A DNA stretch of 64,000 bases from JAAOII01 sp965207705 (GTDB taxonomy: Bacteria > Pseudomonadota > Gammaproteobacteria > CBDBNL01 > JAAOII01). Position numbers and translations under genes: made by a program. Under the pieces are notes generated by a model. It was not told the DNA's origin and made no database searches. It saw only the letters and a list, made by a program, of their open reading frames with translations. The DNA is taken from positions 868,001 to 932,000 of the forward strand of contig OZ242292.1 of assembly GCA_965207705.1 (NCBI GenBank), given 5' to 3'. How positions within the stretch are numbered: the first letter of the stretch is position 1; each line of letters starts with the position of its first letter. Below are positions 1 through 7,758 of this stretch, one piece after another.

Positions 1-2092
1 TGCGATTTATGAATAAATTATGTGCGGTAAAACCAGCGCCATTTAAAGATCCTGTAAAAGGATCACTATTAGTGGTAGAATCACAAGGAGTCCCAGCACA
101 ATCACCAATCGGGTAAAAGCCAGCGGCAGTACCATCTCCTTTGTTCCAGCCGCGTGTTACCGCCGCATCTATATCATTGCTTAGTTGATAACTGCTGGCT
201 AACTGAGCGGTGCGGTTGGGACTATATAACCAGTTACCGCCAGTGGCGGAGCCCTCATCAGAAAGACGTGTCTGCGTATGGTCAACTCCATCAATTGCCT
301 GCAGCTGATAGATATTGCTAATAATATAAGGGTCGGTAGGGGTGCCAGTGCCGCTGACATTAGCCGCCGCATTATTGGGCGCTGCATCATAAGCATTGGT
401 GAAGCCATCGCCGTCCTCATCTCCATCTATAGATAATATAGTTATAGTAACCTCAGTGCGACCCTCTCCAGCAGTTCCTGCTTGCTCTGCTATGACATTG
501 AAAACGTAATTCCCCGCATCCTCAGGAACAAGCGAGCGTTTTAATGCAATGTCGCCAGTGGAGGCGTCAATAGTGAAGTTATCATCGGCTGCGCCATTAT
601 CTGCCGCAAACGCATAGCTTGGGGCGACTTCTTGGTTGAGATTATCCGTAGGAATTGTTGCTTCAACTCTGCCTAATACCTTGCCTTTCAAGCCAATGGC
701 AATGGTGGCGAAACTATACGGAGCATCAGGAAAATTTGGAGCATCATCTACAGGCATTACATTTATAGGATAACTCAGTGTACCCAGCACTGTATTAGTG
801 AGGCTATTGTATGTGGTAAATATAAGCATTGCATCGCCAGAAGCATCCGCCATTGGAGTAAGCGTAAGGTTAATGTTGGTTATAAGCATTCCGTCAGCGT
901 CTGCCAAGGGGTTTGGAGCGACAGTTGCATCAGAACCGTCATAAGTAATACTACCGGCAGGGAAGATGCTCGATGTTCCACCAACAGTTATATTAACCGT
1001 CAAATTGCTTGGAGTGGTGGAATTAATCGCCGCATTACTTGGAAGCTGGAATTCACATGTTGTCGTGCTATCTTCATCAATAGGAAGAGCATTGTTAATA
1101 TTGTAGCTGTCAGGAGGGGTGGAACTAGTGGGAGTAGAACTACACTGGCTAATCGAGCCAAGAGTATTACTTGCGTCCTGCGATAGAAATTCTATGCTAA
1201 CTGGACCGCTGCTAATGTTAATAGCTCCTTGTTGGCTTGCTGTAACCATAAAAGTATAGTTAGCGGCAACTGTGATATCCTGACGCGGGGATATGGCGCC
1301 AGTGGTTCTATCAATCGTAAGATTGGCGATTGTATCAGCTGGGGTGTTGTTAGCAAACGTATAATTAATTTGATTAGAATTACCTGGATTGATGAGGTTT
1401 GTTGCACTCACTGTGCCAAGATTTGTCTCCGCCACAGCAGGAGTAGGGAAAGAACCGAAATCATAACTCGTTTGATTAAACTCTAACAGTTCAGGAACCT
1501 CAACTACTTTGATACGATACATCAGGGTGCCCAGCACTGTATTATTATTATCCTGCCTGTGGAAAGTGGTGAAATTAAGCAAGACCTCGCCAAATTCATT
1601 ATCAATTGGAGTAAGTGTAAGGTTAATATTGGTTATAAGCATTCCGTCAGCGTCTTCTAAGGGAATTGCTGTGGCAGTAGCATCGGAGCCGTTAGTCAGA
1701 GTAATGCTATTATTAGCAGGGAAAATGCTCTCCTCCCCGCCAACACTTATACGAAGCGTTAGATTGCTTGGAGTAGCATTAATAATTGCTGCATCACGTG
1801 GAAGTCGGAAATTACATGTTGTCGTGCTATATTCTTTAATAGGAAGTGGATTATTAACATTGTAGCTGCCAGCGGGAGTAGAACTAGTAGGATTAGAACT
1901 ACACTGGCTAATTAAGCCGACATTAGCAGTGTCGGTAGGAACAGTAGGGTTACCGCTACCGTCGTCGCCATCTCCTCCGCCGCCACAAGCAGCCAGAGTC
2001 AAAGCACAGGTTAGTAGAAGTAGGAGGGAGGATATTCTGTTAGATATTCCTTTACTGCCCATTAAATAGGTGCTGAACTTACATGCCTTCAT
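1..2092 (-). CDS. Lipoprotein with duplicated Cys-containing domain, cadherin-like repeats and GLUG-type region (3' end missing)
   Basis: The frame is open from the ATG at 2092 to the window edge (697 codons), so the C-terminus is missing. The N-terminus is a lipoprotein signal peptide with the lipobox LAAC (Cys about 36), followed by a Gly/Asp-rich tether. A unit of about 254 residues is present twice: each copy has a QCSS motif, a TTTC segment and a MLITNINLTLTP segment, and the DNA copies lie 762 bp apart (near 852-910 and 1614-1670). Between and after them are cadherin-like stretches. An Asp-rich loop (DGDEDGDGF) then leads into a region reading IYQLQAIDGVDHT, the same lead-in to a GLUG region as in the 18314-22027 protein. 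It has its own promoter only 8 bp upstream of the ATG. Likely an outer-surface structural or adhesive lipoprotein; substrate unknown. Confidence 0.85.
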   Translation of the reverse strand, partial: MKACKFSTYLMGSKGISNRISSLLLLLTCALTLAACGGGGDGDDGSGNPTVPTDTANVGLISQCSSNPTSSTPAGSYNVNNPLPIKEYSTTTCNFRLPRDAAIINATPSNLTLRISVGGEESIFPANNSITLTNGSDATATAIPLEDADGMLITNINLTLTPIDNEFGEVLLNFTTFHRQDNNNTVLGTLMYRIKVVEVPELLEFNQTSYDFGSFPTPAVAETNLGTVSATNLINPGNSNQINYTFANNTPADTIANLTIDRTTGAISPRQDITVAANYTFMVTASQQGAINISSGPVSIEFLSQDASNTLGSISQCSSTPTSSTPPDSYNINNALPIDEDSTTTCEFQLPSNAAINSTTPSNLTVNITVGGTSSIFPAGSITYDGSDATVAPNPLADADGMLITNINLTLTPMADASGDAMLIFTTYNSLTNTVLGTLSYPINVMPVDDAPNFPDAPYSFATIAIGLKGKVLGRVEATIPTDNLNQEVAPSYAFAADNGAADDNFTIDASTGDIALKRSLVPEDAGNYVFNVIAEQAGTAGEGRTEVTITILSIDGDEDGDGFTNAYDAAPNNAAANVSGTGTPTDPYIISNIYQLQAIDGVDHTQTRLSDEGSATGGNWLYSPNRTAQLASSYQLSNDIDAAVTRGWNKGDGTAAGFYPIGDCAGTPCDSTTNSDPFTGSLNGAGFTAHNLFINR

Positions 2093-2100
2093 AGTTATTT

Positions 2101-2129
2101 ATTATAAATGATTAGTCATGTAAAGTCAA
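2101..2129 (-). promoter_or_regulatory. Strong sigma70-type promoter for the leftmost gene
   Basis: On the minus strand a TTGACT -35 box (2124-2129) and a perfect TATAAT -10 box (2101-2106) are separated by exactly 17 bp. Only 8 bp separate the -10 box from the ATG at 2092, so transcription would start at or 1-2 nt before the start codon. No Shine-Dalgarno sequence is present. Confidence 0.75.
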
Positions 2130-2138
2130 GTCGCACAT

Positions 2139-2178
2139 ATATAAGTGCTATGCGAGCATTCCGATGGTTTGTCGCGAG
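2139..2178 (+). repeat. Dispersed ~40-bp intergenic element, copy A
   Basis: This sequence contains ATATAAGTGC, GCGAGCA, CCGATG and TTTGTCGC blocks. It matches 33 of 40 positions, counted by eye, with the complement of 22372-22411, and more loosely the complement of 42484-42513. It lies 21-60 bp beyond the stop codon of the gene at 2199-4838. Its orientation relative to the gene is opposite to the other two copies. It is outside any recognised gene and its function is unknown. Confidence 0.6.
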
Positions 2179-2198
2179 TATTTATGTATTAGGCATAA

Positions 2199-4838
2199 TC
2201 AACGTAAAATTGGTAAATCATTTTGTGTGCCAAAGTTCCATATACTCTCGTCCCAACCGACATAAGTTTGCGGGTTGCCAGGTGTTATAGCTCCGCCGCA
2301 ATTTTGTCCCGCCGCTTGCGGACAACGCAACTGCAAATCACTACGTGCCGCAGCAATTTCATCTCCAGCAGCATCAGCGCTATTAAAGTCATCCTCGCTT
2401 AGCTCTCTCTTGCCCCTATAATGGGATGAGGTTAGCGTGATATTATAAGAGTCAACTGCAACCCCGCCTATCGTCCCCCAAGAACCGCCAAAGATAGCTG
2501 GCAATGAATCGTGAATGGCTGATATAGTGCCTCCAACAAAAACATAAGTATTAGTAAAACTGCTTAGGCGTCCTCTGCCAATGAAATTGCCGCCAGAAGA
2601 GACCGCATCATCCTCAGGCAAAATACTTCGCAAGGTTATATTGCCTAAAATCTGAACATAAGAATTGCCTACCCTTACTATAGAATCCCTATTAAAAAGA
2701 AGGTTATTCCTCGTTATACCAGTCCGACTATAAGAGCTGCTAATAAAACCACCAGCATAAGAAGATGCAAGAAATGAAGTAGCAACTAAATCGCCAGTAA
2801 TCAATGCGTAAGAGTTCATAATCTCCAATGGGGCTGTATTGCGTCCCACCATTCCTCCCGCCTCAGCAGAATCCCCGTTAGAATAAGATAGAACATCTCC
2901 TTTAACTATGGCGGACGAACTATTAATAACTCCTCCTCGTGATTCACCAAGCATCCCCCCGCCATTACAGGCAATAATAATATCGTTCTCTATAAACTCC
3001 CCAGCAATTATATCGCCATAAATAGTTGCGGACAAATTATTCATATTAACATTGCTACCCTGGTATCCTCCTATACCCCCGGAAGCGCATTCCCCTCCAG
3101 AAGAAAGCACATCGCCATGAACTGTAACCTTGACATTACTAATTTGAGAACCATCAACAATGTATCCATATAGCCCCCCAGAAAAGGCATAAGCATAATA
3201 ATCAGAGATAGTTCTTATTGAACCAAATATTTCTACCTTTATATCGGTTATGGTGCAACTGCTAATCCCACCAATAGCTCCGCCAGAAGAGAAGGTATCA
3301 CCAGATGCAAAATTATCCGCCAGTATATTTCCGACAATAACAATATTCACGTCAGTAATAGAAGAACTGGCACAAGAACCCATTCCACCACCAGATGATA
3401 AATCCTCACCATTATCAGCTTTTATATTTCCGCTAATCATAACCCTTGCCGTGCTAATTTGGCTGTCATCTATCTCCCCTATTAAGCCGCCTGAGATACG
3501 GTCGCCTGGTGATGCTTCACTTATACCATTTGCCAGCACATCAACTTCCCCAGTAACCGTAATATTCATAATTTTACTGCCCTCATCAACCAACCCCGCA
3601 AGTCCACCAGCAAAAGATTCTAAATAAAAGTTATCGCCCCAAGAGTTAACTGATATTATGCCGCTTGGCGCAATCGTTGTGTTGGCTATGGTGCTATTGC
3701 TAGCGCGGCCAACCAAACCGCCTGCATGGGATACGCCATCCTGAGAAAATGCGGTTATGTATGGCAATTCATTATCATAAGAACTCATCACAACTGTGAT
3801 GTTGGCAAAAGTGCTGGAACGAGCAAGCCCCGCAACAGCTCCCGCAAAACTAGCATTGTTTAAAGTTTCATTTAAATCCCCGCTTGAAGAATACCCGTTA
3901 AAAAAATACCCGCCCGATGCATTAATATGCCTCGCCTCAACTATCAGGTCTGTTATGCTTGCTCCTTCCACAACACCGAATAAGCCAGCGCTGCTATATC
4001 CCTGACTGGAGAGTCCGCTGACACGATGACCATTGCCGATAAGAATTCCTCTAAAGGGCTGCACGTCATCACCCAGCGGCTGCCAGTTGCCCCAGGAGGA
4101 TAAATCCAGGTCTGCCGTCAATTCGTAACTGCCAGTCAAGTCACCAGCAATTGCTGCAAGATAGGCGGGATGCCAGACATCCAATAGTCCATCATTATCA
4201 TCATCAGTAAAAACAAGTGGCAGAGTTGCAAAACGAAACAAAGCCGAAGATAAATCAAAAACGAGCGTGGCTGTATATTCTACTAAAGCGGGACCTGTTG
4301 CATCAATAAGCAATTCACTATAAGCAAGAGCGTTGCCGTTGCTATGATAGATTGTCGCATTGAGGATGTAGCGTCCAAAAGCAACATAGCCAAAGTCCAG
4401 ACGGGCGCTCTCATCCCCCACGCCAAGCGCAACATCTATGCTAAGTGAGGCATCTATGCCCTGCGCAGCATCAATGCCCTGCGCAGCATCAATGTCCTGA
4501 GGAGTTATATCTACTCGCACAAACGATACCGACTCATAACTAATTAAGTTATCAAGTATCTCCAACTTAACAATAAGACGCCCAGTTCCAGGAGTGTATT
4601 CATTGTTTATCGCTCCTCTTGAAGTCGGTTGTTGCCCAGCTCCAGATTCTGCTCCCAGTTCTTCTCTGCCTTCCCCGCGACTCTGCTCTGGGTTTTGTGG
4701 AGGATCGTCACTGTTTGAGTTGACGCCGGAACTGCAGCCACTAAACAGGGCTGCCAGTAACAAGGTAGTTATAATAGCTCCCTTTATTTTTATCCCCCCT
4801 GCTTTAATCATCTCTGTTTTATCCCTCCTTGCTCGCAT
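2199..4838 (-). CDS. GLUG-type repeat lipoprotein, paralog 1 of a five-gene tandem array
   Basis: 879 aa. Signal peptide with lipobox FSGC (Cys 35), then a Ser/Asp/Glu/Gly-rich tether. Residues about 85-195 form a small beta-rich domain shared with the sister genes (GRLIVKLEILDNL through DFGYVAFGRY to AYSELLID). Near residue 209 an Asp-rich loop (DDDNDGLLDVW) precedes a beta-helix entry motif (YELTADLDLS..NWQPLG...FRG...GNGH), then about 500 residues of GLUG-like repeats of the form GGL.G......I.N....V.GD. The C-terminal block has two cysteines (LRCPQAAGQNCGG) and ends W..FG..NDLPILR. An 18-bp tandem repeat at 4450-4503 lengthens the IDAAQ segment. The start at 4838 is preceded by GGAGAG. Predicted surface-exposed and membrane-anchored; likely last gene of the operon starting at 22027. 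Adhesin role is inferred only. Confidence 0.85.
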   Translation of the reverse strand: MRARRDKTEMIKAGGIKIKGAIITTLLLAALFSGCSSGVNSNSDDPPQNPEQSRGEGREELGAESGAGQQPTSRGAINNEYTPGTGRLIVKLEILDNLISYESVSFVRVDITPQDIDAAQGIDAAQGIDASLSIDVALGVGDESARLDFGYVAFGRYILNATIYHSNGNALAYSELLIDATGPALVEYTATLVFDLSSALFRFATLPLVFTDDDNDGLLDVWHPAYLAAIAGDLTGSYELTADLDLSSWGNWQPLGDDVQPFRGILIGNGHRVSGLSSQGYSSAGLFGVVEGASITDLIVEARHINASGGYFFNGYSSSGDLNETLNNASFAGAVAGLARSSTFANITVVMSSYDNELPYITAFSQDGVSHAGGLVGRASNSTIANTTIAPSGIISVNSWGDNFYLESFAGGLAGLVDEGSKIMNITVTGEVDVLANGISEASPGDRISGGLIGEIDDSQISTARVMISGNIKADNGEDLSSGGGMGSCASSSITDVNIVIVGNILADNFASGDTFSSGGAIGGISSCTITDIKVEIFGSIRTISDYYAYAFSGGLYGYIVDGSQISNVKVTVHGDVLSSGGECASGGIGGYQGSNVNMNNLSATIYGDIIAGEFIENDIIIACNGGGMLGESRGGVINSSSAIVKGDVLSYSNGDSAEAGGMVGRNTAPLEIMNSYALITGDLVATSFLASSYAGGFISSSYSRTGITRNNLLFNRDSIVRVGNSYVQILGNITLRSILPEDDAVSSGGNFIGRGRLSSFTNTYVFVGGTISAIHDSLPAIFGGSWGTIGGVAVDSYNITLTSSHYRGKRELSEDDFNSADAAGDEIAAARSDLQLRCPQAAGQNCGGAITPGNPQTYVGWDESIWNFGTQNDLPILR
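4450..4503. repeat. 18-bp tandem repeat, three units
   Basis: Three consecutive 18-bp units resembling GCATCAATGCCCTGCGCA encode the repeated IDAAQG hexapeptide inside the N-terminal domain of the 2199-4838 lipoprotein. Sister genes have fewer copies at this point. Confidence 0.85.
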
Positions 4839-4876
4839 AAATTTATTCTCTCCGTTAATTATATTAATCCAATATA

Positions 4877-7720
4877 TTAATTCAATATATTAATGTTTGA
4901 AAAAATACGTAATCTGGGTAACTCGTCTGCCGTGCCAAAGTCCCATACGCCCTCATCCCAACCGACATAAGTTTGTGGATTGCCTGGCATTACAGGTCCG
5001 CCACAATTTTCTCCCGCCGCTTGCGGACAACGCAGTTGCAAATCACTACGCGCCGCAGAAATTGCATCCCCGTCAGCATCAGCGCTATTAAAGTTATCCT
5101 CACTTAGTTCTCTCTCACTCTTATAATAGGATGAGGTTAGTGAAATATTATGTAATTCATCGTCTGCCGCCTTTACGAAACTCCCATCTATAATACGCCC
5201 CTGGATACCGCCAAAGGCAGCTGGTGTGGAATCAATAATAGCTGATATCGCGCCACCAACAAAAGCATAAGTATTGGTGAAAATGCTTATTTTTCCTATA
5301 CCAATAAAGTTGCCGCCATAAGATAGGGCATTATCCTCGGGCAAAATACTCCGCAGAGTCATATTGCCTAAAATCTGAACATAAGAATCACGAACTCCCA
5401 ACGATGAGACATAATCATTGCGTTCTACATTCAGTGAACCATAAGAATTGCCAACAAAGCCGCCAACATAAACTGGCTTAATAAATGCAGTAGCATCTAA
5501 ATCTCCTTTAATCAATGCATAAGAATTCATAATCTCTAATGGATAGATATTAACACCCACCATACCTCCTGCCTCAGAAGTTCTTCCATGAGAATAAGAG
5601 CGAACATCCCCATTAATTATGGCATAAGAATTATTAATAACTCCTCCACTTAATGAGCCGAACATTCCACCACCACTACATTCAAAATCATCGCTTCCCT
5701 CTATAAGATTCCCAGCAATTATATCGCCATAAATAGTTACAGACGAATTATTTATATTAATGTTGTTATCCTCTCTTCCCCCCAATCCCCCAGAAGCGCA
5801 TTTCTTTCCAGAAGAAAGCACATCTCCATGAACTGTAACCATAATATCACTAATTTGAGTTACATCAGTAACGTATTTATTTTCCCCTCCTGCCTGTAGC
5901 CCTCCAGAAAGCGCATACTTAGCATAAGTGGAGGTGGCTCTTATTGAACCAAATATTTCTGCCGTTACATTATTTATGCTACAATTACTGTTCTCACCAA
6001 TAACTCCAGCGGCAAGGACGCTATCTTCAGCGGTGGGATTTTCCGTCAGCATATTTCCAACAATAACAATATTCATATCAACAACAGAAGACCTGCTGCA
6101 TTTACCTACTGCGCCGCCAGATGTTAGATAATCTCCATTATGAGTTGTTATGTTTCCGCTAATCATAATTTTTGTCTCTCTAAGTCGGCTACTACTAATT
6201 CTCCCTATCAGTCCGCCAGATTTATAATCGCCCGTTGAATTTCCAAAGATACCGCCTGCCTGTACATCCACTTTACCCATAACCTCAGCATTTATGATAT
6301 CACTACCCTTATAAACATATCCTGCCAAGCCGCCTACATAAACTTTGGCAGAACCTTCAACTTTTGATGAAATTCCTGATATTAGTCCTGCTGCCATAAT
6401 CTTTGCGTTAGCTATAGTGCTATTTCTGAAGCGACCAAACAAACCGCCTGCACTAACGGTATCATCTTGAGAAACCGCAGTTATATAAGATAATTCATCG
6501 TCATAAGAACTCATCACAACTGTGATATTTGTAAAAGTGCTGGAACGGGCTAACCCCGCAATAGCGCCTGCATTGGAGTTATCATAGTCCAAGGAACTAA
6601 TCTGCCACGCCTCAACTATTAGGTCTGTTATGCTTGCTCCTTCCACAACACCGAATAAGCCGGCATTCATATATCCCTTGCTGGATAAACCACTGAGGCG
6701 ATGACCATTGCCAACAAAAGTTCCTCTAAAGGGCTGATCTTCACTGCCCAGTGGCTGCCAGTTAGAATAGGAGGATAAATCCAAATCTGCCGTCAATTCA
6801 TAACTACCATCCAAGCCGCCATCCAATCCGCCAGCAATTGCTGCAAGGTAGGCATGATGCCAAACATCCAGTAGTCCATCATTATCATCATCAGTAAAAA
6901 CAAGTGGCAGAGTTACCAGACGAAACAAAGCCGAAGATGAATCAAAAACGAGCGTGGGTGTATACTCCGCTAAGCTGGGGTCTGTCTCATCAGGACTCGG
7001 GAGAATATATTCTATTGTGATATCCGCGTCGCCTGTTTGGGTGTCATCCGTTTGGGCTTCTGTGACTTTGGAATCTGTTTGGGAGCTGTCTATTTGGGTA
7101 TCGTCATTTAAACCAACATCAATTAGTAATTCACTATAAGCAAGAGCGTTGCCGTTGTTATGATAGATTGTCGCATTGAGGATGTAGCGTCCAAAAGCAA
7201 CATAGCCAAAGTCCAGACGAGCGCTTTCATCCCCCACATCAAGCGAAACATCAATGCTAAGTGAGGCATCAATGTCTTGCGCAGCATCAATGTCCTGAGG
7301 AGTTATATGGACTCGCGCAAACGATACTGACTCATAACTAATTAAGTTATCAAGTATCTCCAACTTAACAATAAGACGACCACTGCCTGGGGTATATTCA
7401 TTGTTTATCGCTCCTCTTGAAATTGGACTTGAATTTGGTTGTTGCACTGCTCCAGATTCTTCCCCCTGTTCTCCTCTTCCTTCCCCGCGACTCTGCTCTG
7501 GATTCTGTGGAGTTCCACTACTGTTTGGTTTGCTACTGGAACTGCAGCCACTAAACAGTGCTGTCAGCAACAGAACCGCCAACAACAGAAACACTATAAC
7601 AGCTCTTGTTTTAATAATCTTTATTTTAATCCCCTCTACTTTAATCCCCTCTATTTTAATCCCCTCTATTTTAATCCCCCCTGTTTTAATCACCCCTGCT
7701 TTCATAACCTCCGTTTGCAT
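4877..7720 (-). CDS. GLUG-type repeat lipoprotein, paralog 2 of the tandem array
   Basis: 947 aa, the longest member of the five. The signal peptide is unusual: its n-region runs to about residue 38 because a 15-bp unit encoding GIKIE-like pentapeptides is repeated (DNA 7623-7697). The hydrophobic core VIVFLLLAVLLLTALFSGC follows with lipid Cys at 59. Next come a Ser/Pro/Glu tether, the shared beta-rich domain (GRLIVKLEIL, DFGYVAFGRY), a Thr/Asp-rich insert (DDTQ-type, absent from most sisters), the DDDNDGLLDVWH loop near residue 275, the GLUG region, and the Cys block LRCPQAAGENCGG ending WDFG..DELPRLRIF. GAGAGG lies 8 nt before the ATG. The gap to the gene upstream in transcription is 38 bp. 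Predicted surface lipoprotein of unknown ligand. Confidence 0.85.
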   Translation of the reverse strand: MQTEVMKAGVIKTGGIKIEGIKIEGIKVEGIKIKIIKTRAVIVFLLLAVLLLTALFSGCSSSSKPNSSGTPQNPEQSRGEGRGEQGEESGAVQQPNSSPISRGAINNEYTPGSGRLIVKLEILDNLISYESVSFARVHITPQDIDAAQDIDASLSIDVSLDVGDESARLDFGYVAFGRYILNATIYHNNGNALAYSELLIDVGLNDDTQIDSSQTDSKVTEAQTDDTQTGDADITIEYILPSPDETDPSLAEYTPTLVFDSSSALFRLVTLPLVFTDDDNDGLLDVWHHAYLAAIAGGLDGGLDGSYELTADLDLSSYSNWQPLGSEDQPFRGTFVGNGHRLSGLSSKGYMNAGLFGVVEGASITDLIVEAWQISSLDYDNSNAGAIAGLARSSTFTNITVVMSSYDDELSYITAVSQDDTVSAGGLFGRFRNSTIANAKIMAAGLISGISSKVEGSAKVYVGGLAGYVYKGSDIINAEVMGKVDVQAGGIFGNSTGDYKSGGLIGRISSSRLRETKIMISGNITTHNGDYLTSGGAVGKCSRSSVVDMNIVIVGNMLTENPTAEDSVLAAGVIGENSNCSINNVTAEIFGSIRATSTYAKYALSGGLQAGGENKYVTDVTQISDIMVTVHGDVLSSGKKCASGGLGGREDNNININNSSVTIYGDIIAGNLIEGSDDFECSGGGMFGSLSGGVINNSYAIINGDVRSYSHGRTSEAGGMVGVNIYPLEIMNSYALIKGDLDATAFIKPVYVGGFVGNSYGSLNVERNDYVSSLGVRDSYVQILGNMTLRSILPEDNALSYGGNFIGIGKISIFTNTYAFVGGAISAIIDSTPAAFGGIQGRIIDGSFVKAADDELHNISLTSSYYKSERELSEDNFNSADADGDAISAARSDLQLRCPQAAGENCGGPVMPGNPQTYVGWDEGVWDFGTADELPRLRIFSNINILN
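7623..7697. repeat. 15-bp tandem repeat in the signal-peptide coding region
   Basis: Five 15-bp units (7623, 7638, 7653, 7668, 7683) of the type ATTTTAATCCCCTCT encode GIK(I/V/T)x pentapeptides in the n-region of the lipoprotein ending at 4877. The sister gene at 10134 has lost most of them. Confidence 0.9.
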
Positions 7721-7758
7721 AAATTAATCCTCTCTGTTAATCATATTAATCTAAAACA

